DNA from: Rhizobium sp. CCGE 510
GTDB lineage: Bacteria; Pseudomonadota; Alphaproteobacteria; Rhizobiales; Rhizobiaceae
NCBI RefSeq assembly: GCF_000292525.1
Contig: NZ_AEYF01000037.1
Span: forward strand, 1-64,000
Direction: 5' to 3'
Length of the DNA: 64,000 nt
Part shown: positions 17,881 through 26,196 of the stretch, piece by piece
Position numbering within the stretch: position 1 is the first letter of the stretch
How the letters are laid out: the number at the start of each line of letters is the position of its first letter
Translations under genes and position numbers: made by a program
Notes under the pieces: model-generated
Database searches by the model: none
What the model was told of the DNA's origin: nothing
What the model saw: the letters and a program-made list of their open reading frames with translations, nothing else

Positions 17881-19308
17881 ATGGACACCCAAATGCTGAT
17901 CGGTTCCCGCTTCGAAAAAGGCACGGAGACGGAAGAGCGCATCCTGAACCCAAAGACCGGCGAGGCAGTAATCGACCTTGCTGAAGCTTCGCTTTCCCAG
18001 GTCGACGCCGCCGTCGATGCCGCCGAAAAGGCCTTCGCAAGCTGGTCGCGGACGACGCCGAGCGAACGCTCCGGCTACCTCTTGAAGATTGCCGACGCCA
18101 TCGAGAAGGATGCCGCCGGCTTCGCGACGCTTGAGGCGCTGAATTGCGGCAAGCCGATCAATGCGGTGCTGAACGACGAAATCCCGGCGATCGTCGATTG
18201 TTATCGCTTCTTCGCGGGTGCCGTGCGCAATCTGCATGGACCGGCCGCCGGCGAATACCTGCCCGGTCACACGTCGATGATCCGTCGCGATCCGATCGGC
18301 ATCGTCGGCTCGATTGCGCCCTGGAACTATCCGCTGATGATGATGGCCTGGAAGCTGGCGCCGGCGATCGCCGGCGGCAATACGGTCGTCTTCAAGCCCT
18401 CGGAGCAGACGCCGCTGACGGCGCTGAAGATGGCCAAGCTGCTTTCGGATATCCTTCCCGAAGGCGTCGTCAACCTCATTCTCGGCCGCGGCGAAAGTGT
18501 CGGCAACGCCCTGATCAATCATGCCAAGATCGGCATGGTCTCGATTACCGGCGATATTGCCACCGGCAAGAAGGTGCTGCAGGCCGCCGCCAAGACGGTC
18601 AAGCGCACGCACCTGGAACTCGGCGGAAAGGCCCCGGTCATCGTCTTCGACGATGCCGACATTGACGCCGTCGTCGCCGGCATCCGCACCTTCGGTTACT
18701 ACAATGCCGGCCAGGACTGCACCGCCGCCTGCCGCATCTATGCCGACGCCAGGGTCTATGACAATTTCGTCGCCGATCTCTCCTCGGCGGTGTCGAGCAT
18801 CCGCTTCAATCAGGCCGACGATACCGAAAACGAGATCGGTCCGCTGATCTCCAAGCGCCAGCGCGACCGCGTCGAAAGCTTCGTCGCCCGGGCTTCCGAA
18901 CACAAACACATGGAGATCACCACCGGCGGCAAAGTCTCCGGTGACAAGGGCTTCTTCTTCACCCCGACCGTCATATCGGGCGCCACGCAGGACGACGAGA
19001 TCGTCCGCCGTGAAGTCTTCGGCCCCGTGGTTTCGGTCACCCGATTTACCGAAGCCGAGGATGCCGTCACCTGGGCAAACGACAGCGACTACGGCCTCGC
19101 CTCCTCCGTCTGGACGAAAGATATCGGCCGCGGCATGAAGACTGCCGCCCGCCTGCAATATGGCTGTACTTGGATCAACACGCATTTCATGCTGGTCAAC
19201 GAGATGCCGCATGGCGGCGTCAAACAGTCGGGATACGGTAAGGACCTGTCGGTCTACGCGCTGGAGGATTACACCGCCGTGCGCCACGTGATGATCAATC
19301 ACGGCTGA
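17881..19308 (+). CDS. patD: Gamma-aminobutyraldehyde dehydrogenase
   Basis: A 475-residue NAD-dependent aldehyde dehydrogenase very close in sequence to E. coli PatD (YdcW), with segments such as [17 protein letters not shown] and [16 protein letters not shown]. The catalytic Glu is E246 in LELGGKAP and the catalytic Cys is C280 in GQDCTAAC. It would oxidise 4-aminobutanal from putrescine to GABA, joining uptake to catabolism. AGGGAG is seen just before the ATG. A betaine-aldehyde or other amino-aldehyde substrate cannot be excluded from sequence, but the shared operon order with E. coli supports PatD. The aminotransferase for putrescine (PatA-like) is not in this window. Confidence 0.92.
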   Translation: MDTQMLIGSRFEKGTETEERILNPKTGEAVIDLAEASLSQVDAAVDAAEKAFASWSRTTPSERSGYLLKIADAIEKDAAGFATLEALNCGKPINAVLNDEIPAIVDCYRFFAGAVRNLHGPAAGEYLPGHTSMIRRDPIGIVGSIAPWNYPLMMMAWKLAPAIAGGNTVVFKPSEQTPLTALKMAKLLSDILPEGVVNLILGRGESVGNALINHAKIGMVSITGDIATGKKVLQAAAKTVKRTHLELGGKAPVIVFDDADIDAVVAGIRTFGYYNAGQDCTAACRIYADARVYDNFVADLSSAVSSIRFNQADDTENEIGPLISKRQRDRVESFVARASEHKHMEITTGGKVSGDKGFFFTPTVISGATQDDEIVRREVFGPVVSVTRFTEAEDAVTWANDSDYGLASSVWTKDIGRGMKTAARLQYGCTWINTHFMLVNEMPHGGVKQSGYGKDLSVYALEDYTAVRHVMINHG

Positions 19309-19499
19309 GCGGCGAAAAGGCAGGATTCGGAGAGGCTCAGGCGGGGTGGCGGTAAAGCGCCAGCACTCGCCCGCCGCCGTTGCGGATCATGGCGCGTGTG
19401 GGTAGACGATGAGCCGCATCAGGCTGCCCGCAAGCGCAATGCCGGTGATGGCAAGGAGCGTCATTTCTCCGCAGAGGCGTCATTCCATTCAAACGACCT

Positions 19500-19526
19500 G
19501 GAACATTTTCCCGGTTGCCGCGTCTT
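19500..19526 (+). promoter_or_regulatory. Possible EcfG-type general-stress promoter
   Basis: GGAAC, 16 bp, then CGTCTT, about 28 bp before the DUF1328 start. The EcfG general stress consensus in alphaproteobacteria is GGAAC-N16/17-CGTT, so the -35 is exact and the -10 differs at one position. Small DUF1328 proteins are common stress targets, which supports the call. Confidence 0.5.
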
Positions 19527-19553
19527 TCTCAGATAGACGCAAAGGATCACGTC

Positions 19554-19727
19554 ATGTTGAAATGGGCTTTGATATTTTTCGTGATTTCACTCATCGCCGG
19601 CTTCTTCGGTTTTTCCGGTGTCTCTGCGGCCACCGCGACGATCGCCCGCGTTCTCTTCGGCATTGCGCTGGTGATCTTCCTCATTTTCCTGGTCCTGGCA
19701 CTGATGGCCGGCCAGGCGATCTTGTGA
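19554..19727 (+). CDS. DUF1328 small membrane protein (YtjA-like)
   Basis: A 57-residue protein made almost wholly of two hydrophobic helices ([17 protein letters not shown] and [20 protein letters not shown]), matching the YtjA/DUF1328 family in size and pattern. AAAGGA lies 7 nt before the ATG at 19554; the longer frame from 19515 is not needed. It is preceded by a possible general-stress promoter. The molecular role of the family is unknown. The 245 bp upstream to patD otherwise hold no convincing gene. Confidence 0.85.
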   Translation: MLKWALIFFVISLIAGFFGFSGVSAATATIARVLFGIALVIFLIFLVLALMAGQAIL

Positions 19728-19751
19728 GCGGAAAGCCGCCCTTCCTCTAAC

Positions 19752-20411
19752 CTATTTCAACTCGGCGAGCAGAGCCTCGGCACCTTTGCGGATGCCTACC
19801 TTCGAGGCTTCCATTGCCGTGAAGCTGGCGCCGATATTCATCGCGTTGGGATATTGCTTGGTGACGTAGGACGACAGCAGACGATTGCTCGCGGCATCAC
19901 AGATCTCCACGGCATAGTTCACCGAACCGGTCATCGAGCCTTCTCGGCCACGAGCGGCCTGGACGGTATTGTACAATCCACCTGCGACGTCGATGTGTGA
20001 AACCGTTCCGAGCACCGCAGTCGTCGCCTTGGCGCCCGTCAGCGTCAGGTGCAATCTGAGCGTTGCCGGAGCAGACGTGCTGACGATGGCAAAGCGCGTC
20101 TTCAATTTTTCCGTGAATTGAGCCTGCATATAATTGGCAAGCAACGCTTTGTCTGTCTCGGGGACCTTGCCGAACTGATTGTCGGAACCGTTATAAACCG
20201 TAACGGGATCGACGATGATCCGGGCGTATTGGCTCCAGTTGACATTCGTCTGATAACGATATGGCACGCGGCCGGTTTTGTCCGCCATATCAGGCTGAAG
20301 CTGCGAGGCCGAAGCGAGTCCGGAATAAACAGTCGGGTCAGGCGTCGAGCATGCGGCGACGGCAGAACCAATGAGCATCAGTGCGGCACCGACTTTCAAT
20401 TTTTCTATCAA
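19752..20411 (-). CDS. DUF3313-like lipoprotein, TTG start
   Basis: A 219-residue predicted lipoprotein. The N-terminus (IEKLKVGAALMLIGSAVAAC) ends in a lipobox with the acylated Cys at about residue 21. The mature domain resembles DUF3313 (VPYRYQTNVNWSQYARIIVDPVTVY). The frame is open to 20567 but no ATG gives a signal peptide with a ribosome site. The TTG at 20411 has GGAG 7 nt upstream and starts exactly at the signal peptide, so it is chosen. It probably sits in the periplasm attached to a membrane. Function unknown; no operon partner. Confidence 0.8.
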   Translation of the reverse strand: MIEKLKVGAALMLIGSAVAACSTPDPTVYSGLASASQLQPDMADKTGRVPYRYQTNVNWSQYARIIVDPVTVYNGSDNQFGKVPETDKALLANYMQAQFTEKLKTRFAIVSTSAPATLRLHLTLTGAKATTAVLGTVSHIDVAGGLYNTVQAARGREGSMTGSVNYAVEICDAASNRLLSSYVTKQYPNAMNIGASFTAMEASKVGIRKGAEALLAELK

Positions 20412-20577
20412 GGATTTGCTCCAGCTTTGAAAATGCCGAACGGCATGGGATCTGCTGGGACAGGTTTTATGGAATTCGAATATTGCTGTGTTTGCGATCA
20501 TGTGCGGAAATGTTCGCGAGCCATTTTTTACGACGAAGGCCGAACGACGCGAGCCTGACGACACCACCGGCCGGACC

Positions 20578-21951
20578 TCAATGTGATGAAGGGATTGACG
20601 GCGGGCCTTCAGGCTGGGCCATCTGAGCGGCGGGAAGATCGATCACGACCACCAAGCCGCTCGGCTTCCTGTCCAGCAACGTCAATTCTCCATTGTGCCC
20701 TTTGGTGACGATCCCCTTGGCGATCGGCAGACCGAGCCCAAGCCCGGAGCCACCTTTGGCGCCGATCTGTCGCGATTTGTCCGCTTTGAAGAATGGCTCT
20801 AAAACTTTCGCCTTGAGTTCATCCGTCAAGCCGGGGCCGTTGTCGCTCACCCTTATTTTGATCCCGCCATCATCGCGGCATTCCAAGCCGATTTCGACCC
20901 GCGTTGCATAACGGGACGCATTCTCCACCAGATTCGTAATAGCGCGGCTGAGCGCCTGAGGTTTGCAGATAAATGCGAGCCGCCGCGGCCCGGTGAAACT
21001 CACATCGACGCCGGTGTCGGCGAAATCGGTCGCGATCGTCTGCAGCAGGCTCGAAATATCGACCTTTCGATCGACTGCCCTCACCGACGGGTCTTTAAAA
21101 TAGGCCAGGCACTCGTCGATCATGAAGCTCAGGGTGGAGATATCGGCCAGCATCAGGCTGCGAAGTTCCGGCTCTGCGGAGCGTTCGGCCCGCATCCGCA
21201 GTCTCGTCAACGGCGTCCTCAGATCATGACCCACTCCGCTCAGCATTCTTGTCCGATCTTCCGCCATGCTCTGGATTCGATCGCTCATGACGTTAAGCGA
21301 TTCTGCCAGACTTCGAATCTCGGCTGCGCCGTCCGGTTCGAAAGGCTTTTCCAGACTGCCTTCCATGCACGCTTGTTTCGCAGCGGCAGCAAAGCGCCTG
21401 AGAGGTTCGGTGATCAGCCGGCTGCTGAAATAAGCAAGCAGCACCAAAGGGATGACGATTTTCAGAATTCCGCTTGCAACCGCCGGAACGAACCACAAAT
21501 AGCTGGGGAAAACCGGCAGTTGAAAGATCAGAGCACGCTTACCGTCAATTCCGACAGTCAGGACGTCAGGGTGCGATTGACCCATGGCGAAGCGGTGAAA
21601 TGCGGCCAGAATATTGTCGGCGAGCATTGCGTCGATGCGCGCCACCAGCTCGCTTGGAGATATCCGTTGTTCCTCTGCGTCTGGCTGATCCGAGGACGTC
21701 CTTTCGACCGCAATGCCCAGTGCCGCAGCTCCCTTGAGGACAGCGTCTTCGTCCTGCGCTGAACTTGCCTCAGCAAATTGCTCCGCGATCATCGCCGCTC
21801 TCGCAGCAAACAGGCCGTTTTGAAAGCCGCGATCATGACGGCCGTAGATGAATGGCTCCATGGCCGTCGCCACCACGGAAACCAGCACGACAAGGAGGGT
21901 CGCCAAGATGAGGATCTGGTTCTGGATCGAAGCGCGCCGAAAATTTTTCAA
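20578..21951 (-). CDS. Sensor histidine kinase (EnvZ-like)
   Basis: A 457-residue membrane sensor kinase. The first helix is near residues 10-32, a periplasmic domain of about 130 residues follows, and the second helix is near 165-190. HAMP and dimerisation/phosphoacceptor domains come next with H242 in SGVGHDLRTPLTRLR. The HATPase domain has N-box NLVENASRYA, G1 DNGPGL and G2 GSGLGLGLPIAKGI. Its start overlaps the end of the response-regulator gene by 4 bp (21948-21951), showing translational coupling. The stimulus is unknown. The arrangement and HPt-less architecture are those of the EnvZ/OmpR class. Confidence 0.93.
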   Translation of the reverse strand: MKNFRRASIQNQILILATLLVVLVSVVATAMEPFIYGRHDRGFQNGLFAARAAMIAEQFAEASSAQDEDAVLKGAAALGIAVERTSSDQPDAEEQRISPSELVARIDAMLADNILAAFHRFAMGQSHPDVLTVGIDGKRALIFQLPVFPSYLWFVPAVASGILKIVIPLVLLAYFSSRLITEPLRRFAAAAKQACMEGSLEKPFEPDGAAEIRSLAESLNVMSDRIQSMAEDRTRMLSGVGHDLRTPLTRLRMRAERSAEPELRSLMLADISTLSFMIDECLAYFKDPSVRAVDRKVDISSLLQTIATDFADTGVDVSFTGPRRLAFICKPQALSRAITNLVENASRYATRVEIGLECRDDGGIKIRVSDNGPGLTDELKAKVLEPFFKADKSRQIGAKGGSGLGLGLPIAKGIVTKGHNGELTLLDRKPSGLVVVIDLPAAQMAQPEGPPSIPSSH

Positions 21952-22688
21952 GAGAGGCGCTCTACCTTGGATGCGAAAAGATAGCCGCCCAGCCGCACCG
22001 TCTTTATGAACGTCGGGTCTTTCAGGTTCGGCTCTATCTTTTGCCGGACCCGGCTGATGTGGGCGTCGATGCTGCGCTCAACCGGCCCCGCCGATCCGGC
22101 ATGCGTCATCGACAGAAGTTGTTCGCGGGTCAAAACCTTGTTCGGATTGCAGCAGAATGCCAGAAGGATATCGAACTCGGCGGTGGTCATCGAAACCTGC
22201 GCTCCGTCCGCGTCGTGGAGTTGACGGCTTTTCGGATCGATGCGCCATCCGGAGAACGTCATCGGCCCAAGCGCTTCCTGCTGATGATGCGCATATGACG
22301 CTCTGCGCAGAATACTCTTGATCCTGGCCAAGAGTTCGCGGGAGTTGAAGGGTTTCGTAACATAGTCGTCGGCCCCGAGCTCCAAGCCCAGAATGCGGTC
22401 GATATCCTCCTGAAGCGCCGTCAGCATCAGGATCGGCACCTGGCACGATGCACGAAGCCGCCTGCAGATGCTGAAGCCATCCTCGCCCGGCAGCATCGCG
22501 TCGAGGACGATGAGATCGAATTGCTGTCGCGCCATTATTCGATCCATGGCCGCGCCGCTGTCGACCGACGAAGCCTGAAATCCGCTGCTTCGAACAAGCT
22601 CCACCAGCATATCCGCGATGGCGGGATCGTCTTCGACAATGAGGATGTGAGCCTGATTGGGAACCGTCATTTCATATGCCATCTTCAT
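21948..22688 (-). CDS. OmpR-family response regulator
   Basis: A 246-residue regulator. The receiver domain has acidic residues E19/D20/D21, phospho-acceptor D63 in VLDAMLPGEDG, and Lys in YVTKPF. A C-terminal winged-helix OmpR domain follows (LTREQLLSMTHAGSAG and IDAHISRVRQKIEPN). It is the first gene of the pair with the overlapping sensor kinase. Several in-frame ATG codons lie near the start (22688, 22682, 22670); the ribosome site is weak, so the exact start is uncertain. The region 22795-22856 upstream contains repeats that could bind this regulator. Confidence 0.92.
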   Translation of the reverse strand: MKMAYEMTVPNQAHILIVEDDPAIADMLVELVRSSGFQASSVDSGAAMDRIMARQQFDLIVLDAMLPGEDGFSICRRLRASCQVPILMLTALQEDIDRILGLELGADDYVTKPFNSRELLARIKSILRRASYAHHQQEALGPMTFSGWRIDPKSRQLHDADGAQVSMTTAEFDILLAFCCNPNKVLTREQLLSMTHAGSAGPVERSIDAHISRVRQKIEPNLKDPTFIKTVRLGGYLFASKVERLS

Positions 22689-22794
22689 TCATTCTTTTGC
22701 CCGCTATGGCGCGAAATTACCACGCTTCACCGTGACTAGGTCAGCCTCGTCCACTGTCGATCACGGTGGTTAAGATCTTAAAGCAGGCAGATAC

Positions 22795-22856
22795 CGCACG
22801 ATATCAGTTGCCGCGCCGACGCCGGGCTCCGCCTTCAGGATATCAGCTGCCGTGCG
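22795..22856. repeat. Nested direct and inverted repeats upstream of the two-component genes
   Basis: Two direct copies of GATATCAG(T/C)TGCCG lie at 22800-22813 and 22839-22852, 39 bp apart. They are enclosed by inverted CGCACG (22795-22800) and CGTGCG (22851-22856). The tract lies between the response regulator and the small membrane-protein gene, in the region where either promoter could be. It may be a tandem operator; no function is shown. Confidence 0.5.
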
Positions 22857-22913
22857 ATGATATGTTCGATAATGTTGAGATATGTTGTGGAATCTCCAGA
22901 GTGGAATCCGGCC

Positions 22914-23192
22914 TCAGAACTGGCTTTCAGGATCGCCGCTGATTTCCACCTTGTCACCTTGAATTGCGCAATCGATGATGACGGTGGCGATGAAACACAT
23001 GCGAACAACCAGCAGGCAAAAGAACACCATAGAGGCGGCAGCCGTCGCATAATGCTTCACGGCTGAGCGCTTCGGCAGCCTTGCGGTAAATTTATGAAGG
23101 GCGTTTCTGGCGAGACGACCGACCGCCACGAGCAAGAACAACGCCGTGATGATATAGCCGCTTGCTGATGCTGCTCCTAACAACTGAAACAT
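22914..23192 (-). CDS. Small hypothetical membrane protein
   Basis: A protein of about 92 residues with two hydrophobic stretches (ASGYIITALFLLVAVG and AASMVFFCLLVVRMCFIATV) separated by a basic loop, and an acidic C-terminal tail. The ATG at 23192 is assumed; the frame is open to a GTG at 23333, but that extension has no membrane or domain features. The ribosome site is weak. I do not recognise a family. It is on the same strand as the two-component genes but about 225 bp before them. Confidence 0.5.
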   Translation of the reverse strand: MFQLLGAASASGYIITALFLLVAVGRLARNALHKFTARLPKRSAVKHYATAAASMVFFCLLVVRMCFIATVIIDCAIQGDKVEISGDPESQF

Positions 23193-23335
23193 GAAAAGAC
23201 ATCCGCACCACGTGAAAAGCTCCGGTTTCGGAACTACGCTTTCAAGCCGACGAGACCGGGCAGAACAATGCCCATCGGATCCGCCTGGAACGAGGCGCAG
23301 CGTCCGACCCGTCGGCGGAGGGAATTTGCCCACGT

Positions 23336-23818
23336 CTAATCAGCCCGCTCTGCATCTGACGTGGCGCGGCGACTTAAAAGAAGAGATGTGGCGGCACGCC
23401 ATCGAGATGCCTTCGCCCTGCCTGCAATCGACCTGACGCTGGCAGCCGGGGCCTTTTGGACTGCGTCAATCCTGCTTGTCCTTGATTCCGCAAGAGCCGC
23501 GATCCTTCTCAGAAATGCGTCGCTGTCGAATTCTTTCGAAGAGCGGACGGACTTTGCTGCCGACTGGGTAGCATGGAAAAACACCTCCAGATTGATGACC
23601 GGTATTGGCTTGATGTTTCGGACCATATCGATATCCGACCGCATTGTTACGGCCAGAAAATACCGGTCGGAACGCAAGGCGTCGAAGAGCTCAGGCACCG
23701 AGGATACAGCCGCCGCGGCATATCCCTTCTCATTCAATATCGAGACAATGTCGCAGGCGGCGCCTTTTCCGAGAAAGACGAGAATTGGCTTTTGCCGATT
23801 GCTTGGCGCGGAAGACAT
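23336..23818 (-). CDS. Receiver-like protein without phospho-acceptor (hypothetical)
   Basis: About 160 residues. Residues near 10-85 follow the beta/alpha pattern of a response-regulator receiver (KPILVFLGKGAACDIVSILN, GYAAAAVSSVPELFDAL, IPVINLEVFFHA). However, the acidic pocket after the first strand is replaced by GKGAA, and the position of the phospho-Asp has FLAVTM. The C-terminal part is basic and Ser/Ala-rich without a clear domain. The ATG at 23818 has AGGAG 10 nt upstream. Frames further upstream, to 24166, are shadow of the DoxX gene. It is the last gene of the leftward MBL-TPR-DoxX series, 109 bp after DoxX. Function unknown. Confidence 0.65.
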   Translation of the reverse strand: MSSAPSNRQKPILVFLGKGAACDIVSILNEKGYAAAAVSSVPELFDALRSDRYFLAVTMRSDIDMVRNIKPIPVINLEVFFHATQSAAKSVRSSKEFDSDAFLRRIAALAESRTSRIDAVQKAPAASVRSIAGRAKASRWRAATSLLLSRRATSDAERAD

Positions 23819-23927
23819 CACTGGCACACTCCTGACCTGTCGCCATAAGTGTAGCCCGCATCGACGCAGTCGTTTGTTCGGTTTTATTCGGTTTTGTTGC
23901 GTCGGGGGATGGCCGGCGAAGCTTCGA

Positions 23928-24368
23928 TTACAGCACCGCCCGCAGCCAGGGATGCAGTCTGTTTGTTCGCTGCAGTAGCTCGTCGATCGATATCGATCCC
24001 GCGCCTGAGGCCGCCAGGACGAACATGCCACCGGCGATTGCCAGGTCCTTCTCGAAATGAAGGAGTTCGTTCTGGCTCGCAAAATTCGTGTGGAAGAGAA
24101 AGGCGGTCGCCAGGCAGAAGAGCGCCAATGCGAGTGCGCCAAGCCGGTTGAGGAAACCCGTCGCAATAGAAAGGCCGGCGCCCAGCTGAAGGGCGATCAC
24201 CGCAAGCGCAACCGGCGCCGACAGGCCGAGCGTTGCGAAAGTGTCGATGGTCGCGGTGATATTTTTCGCGAGCGACGAACCTTCATGCAGGAAGATCAAC
24301 GACAGCAGCAGCCTGCCCAGGAGAAGAACGAGATCGGCCAGTCGCAGCCGGCTTAGGGCGTTTTCCAT
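23928..24368 (-). CDS. DoxX-family membrane protein
   Basis: A 146-residue protein with four predicted helices and the DoxX pattern (LLGRLLLSLIFLHEGSSL, ALQLGAGLSIATGF). DoxX proteins are small quinone-linked or redox-associated membrane proteins whose exact role is often unclear. GGAGG lies 5 nt before the ATG at 24368, with a second ATG at 24371. It follows the TPR gene by 65 bp in the leftward operon that starts with the Tat-exported hydrolase and the ECF promoter motif. Confidence 0.85.
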   Translation of the reverse strand: MENALSRLRLADLVLLLGRLLLSLIFLHEGSSLAKNITATIDTFATLGLSAPVALAVIALQLGAGLSIATGFLNRLGALALALFCLATAFLFHTNFASQNELLHFEKDLAIAGGMFVLAASGAGSISIDELLQRTNRLHPWLRAVL

Positions 24369-24433
24369 CATATCCTCCGGTTTGACGAGAGCAGGCCGCA
24401 GTTCTGCCGCCTGCTCTTGCATTCATATACTCT

Positions 24434-24898
24434 TCAATTGCCGCCCTTGGCCGCAATGGCCTTTTGCAGGTCTTCGAGTTCCTCGCAACCATCAGGGCAA
24501 AGTTGCTTCAGCGATGCCATCTGCTCCTCGGCCTTGGCCATCTCTCCCGTTTCGACATAGAGTTCGCCGAGATATTCACGCGCTGCCTTGTGTTCGGGCT
24601 GAAGCTCCAGCGCCTTGGTGTAGTAGGTCAGCGACGTTCTGTAGTCGCCGGTCTTGCGCAGCGTATATCCCATCAGATTATAGACATCCGCCTGTTGGTT
24701 GTCTTCGGCAAGGCCGCGAAGCTCCGTCAGGGCTCCGGCATAATCCTTGGCATCGATCTTGGCGCGCGCCGAGGTCAAGTCGGGAGCGTCCGTCGATTGC
24801 ATATTGTCGACGGCAAAGGCGGGAAACGCCGTCACCGCGGAAAAGCCGGCGGATAGGGCGCAAAGCCAGATGAATCCGAGAATTGCATATTTCATCAT
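24434..24898 (-). CDS. Secreted TPR-repeat protein
   Basis: A 154-residue protein with a signal peptide (residues 1 to about 29, ending AFPAFA) and about two to three tetratricopeptide repeats, e.g. VYNLMGYTLRKTGDYRTSLT and a second unit ending in ALELQPEHKAAREYLGELY. Two cysteines near the C-terminus (LCPDGCEEL) could form a disulphide in the periplasm. AAGGAG precedes the paired ATG codons at 24898/24895. It lies 20 bp after the MBL-fold gene and is probably cotranscribed. TPRs suggest a protein-binding role, possibly with the hydrolase; that is inference. Confidence 0.88.
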   Translation of the reverse strand: MMKYAILGFIWLCALSAGFSAVTAFPAFAVDNMQSTDAPDLTSARAKIDAKDYAGALTELRGLAEDNQQADVYNLMGYTLRKTGDYRTSLTYYTKALELQPEHKAAREYLGELYVETGEMAKAEEQMASLKQLCPDGCEELEDLQKAIAAKGGN

Positions 24899-24918
24899 GG
24901 TGATCTCCTTTCGGCTTT

Positions 24919-25893
24919 TCAGGCCTGAATTGTCGGTGTGAAGCCATAGGCGCTTCCGTCCTTGACGAAAGTGCCCGAGCCCGGGAACGGAAAATGCGAG
25001 CCGCAGATCGCGATATTGTCGGCAATGATGCGGTCGATGAGACGGCGGCGCGTGTCGGTCGCTGTCGGTCCATCCTGGTCGTAGCTACCCTGCCATTCGG
25101 GATGCGGCGCGAGCAGGGCGGGCACATACATGATGTCGGCCGAGACAAGCAGTTGCTTGCTGCCTGACGTGACGAGATAGGTCGAATGGCCGGGCGTGTG
25201 GCCGAAAGCGGCAAGAAGCCGCACTCCCGGTGCAACCTCGGCCCCATCGTCAACCAGTTTCCAGTTCTTCCATTTCGGGAAAACCTCGGCGATGCGCTTG
25301 CCGGCCGGCCTGCGGCCTTCCGCGAGCTTCTCGACCCGCCCGGGCTCCGTCCACCACTTGTATTCGACGGCGTTGACGATGAGTTCGGCGTTCGGGAAGA
25401 CAGGATCGTTCGTTCCCTTTTCCATCAATCCCCAGACATGATCGGGGTGGAAATGCGAGAGCATGACCGTGTCGATCCTCTTGTAGTCGATGCCGGCGGC
25501 CGCCATGTTCGCCGGCAGGTGCGTGGCATTTGCCTGCCATTGACCGACGCCCGAGCCGGCGTCCATCATGATCAGACGGTTGCCGAGCTTCAGGACGATC
25601 ACCGTCAACGGGATCGGCATGAATTCGGTCGTGAGCCCGGCCTTGGAAAGCGCCTCCTTGGTGTCCTCGATCGAGGCGTTCTTGATGAAGGTCGGGTCAT
25701 GCGGCTTTTTCCAGATACCGTCATAGATCGCCGTGACCTCGACATCCCCGACCTTGTATTTATGGAAGCCGACCATCGGCTCCAGCGGCGTTGCGGCGAG
25801 CGCCGGCATGACGAATTCGAGCTTCGACGACAGACCGAATGCAGCCGCTGCGGCAGCCGATCCCAGGACGGCGCGACGTGACATGGTAAACAT
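24919..25893 (-). CDS. Tat-exported metallo-beta-lactamase-fold hydrolase (methyl parathion hydrolase-like)
   Basis: A 324-residue protein. A twin-arginine signal (SRRAVLG at residues 5-11, followed by Ala-rich and hydrophobic residues) precedes an MBL-fold domain. The metal site H147-x-H149-x-D151-H152 lies in LSHFHPDHVWG; further ligands are GHTPGHST and a Asp in VSADIMY. The layout (GDVEVTAIYDG start, C-terminal SHFPFPG) resembles methyl parathion hydrolase-type enzymes rather than beta-lactamases. GAGGAGG lies 7 nt before the ATG at 25893. It is the first gene of the leftward operon and faces the ECF sigma gene across a 303-bp gap carrying the same promoter motif in both directions. The natural substrate is unknown. 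Confidence 0.88.
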   Translation of the reverse strand: MFTMSRRAVLGSAAAAAAFGLSSKLEFVMPALAATPLEPMVGFHKYKVGDVEVTAIYDGIWKKPHDPTFIKNASIEDTKEALSKAGLTTEFMPIPLTVIVLKLGNRLIMMDAGSGVGQWQANATHLPANMAAAGIDYKRIDTVMLSHFHPDHVWGLMEKGTNDPVFPNAELIVNAVEYKWWTEPGRVEKLAEGRRPAGKRIAEVFPKWKNWKLVDDGAEVAPGVRLLAAFGHTPGHSTYLVTSGSKQLLVSADIMYVPALLAPHPEWQGSYDQDGPTATDTRRRLIDRIIADNIAICGSHFPFPGSGTFVKDGSAYGFTPTIQA

Positions 25894-25965
25894 GGATATG
25901 CCTCCTCTGGTTGATGGCATTTCTGGTGGCGAAGACTGGAATTGTTCCGATGTCCTCGCTGCCGA

Positions 25966-25995
25966 ACTAGATCGCCGGCACAGCGCGCTTATTCC
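25966..25995 (-). promoter_or_regulatory. ECF-type promoter of the MBL-TPR-DoxX operon
   Basis: On the minus strand GGAATAA (25995-25989), 15 bp, then GATCTAGT (25973-25966). The predicted leader to the ATG at 25893 is about 65 nt. The motif, spacing and leader length mirror those of the divergent sigma gene. The same-locus duplication is strong evidence that both are read by the ECF sigma factor encoded here. Confidence 0.7.
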
Positions 25996-26095
25996 CAACA
26001 TCGGGAGTTATTTCTTCAAGTTGTTGAAAATGTTTTCCGATTTCTATCGCGTGCGGCTTACGCCCCGCTGCATGCAAAAAAACTGGCGTCGACAT

Positions 26096-26125
26096 GGAAT
26101 AAAACCGTGAGCGGATCGGTCTAGA
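26096..26125 (+). promoter_or_regulatory. ECF-type promoter of the sigma/anti-sigma operon
   Basis: GGAATAA (26096-26102), 15 bp, then GGTCTAGA (26118-26125). The leader to the ATG at 26197 would be about 64 nt. It matches the divergent promoter at 25966-25995 and implies autoregulation. The remainder of the 303-bp gap between the two genes shows nothing else recognisable. Confidence 0.7.
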
Positions 26126-26196
26126 CGGCAAGGGACCGCATTGCATGCGTGTGGGTCTCACGCCTAAATTCGGCCGCTGTTGAGGCAGGGAGAATG

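Noticed and set aside
19387..19464. 25-codon minus-strand frame [20 protein letters not shown]... between patD and the DUF1328 gene
   Set aside because: It could be a small membrane peptide, but the ribosome site is too close to the ATG and there is no second line of evidence.
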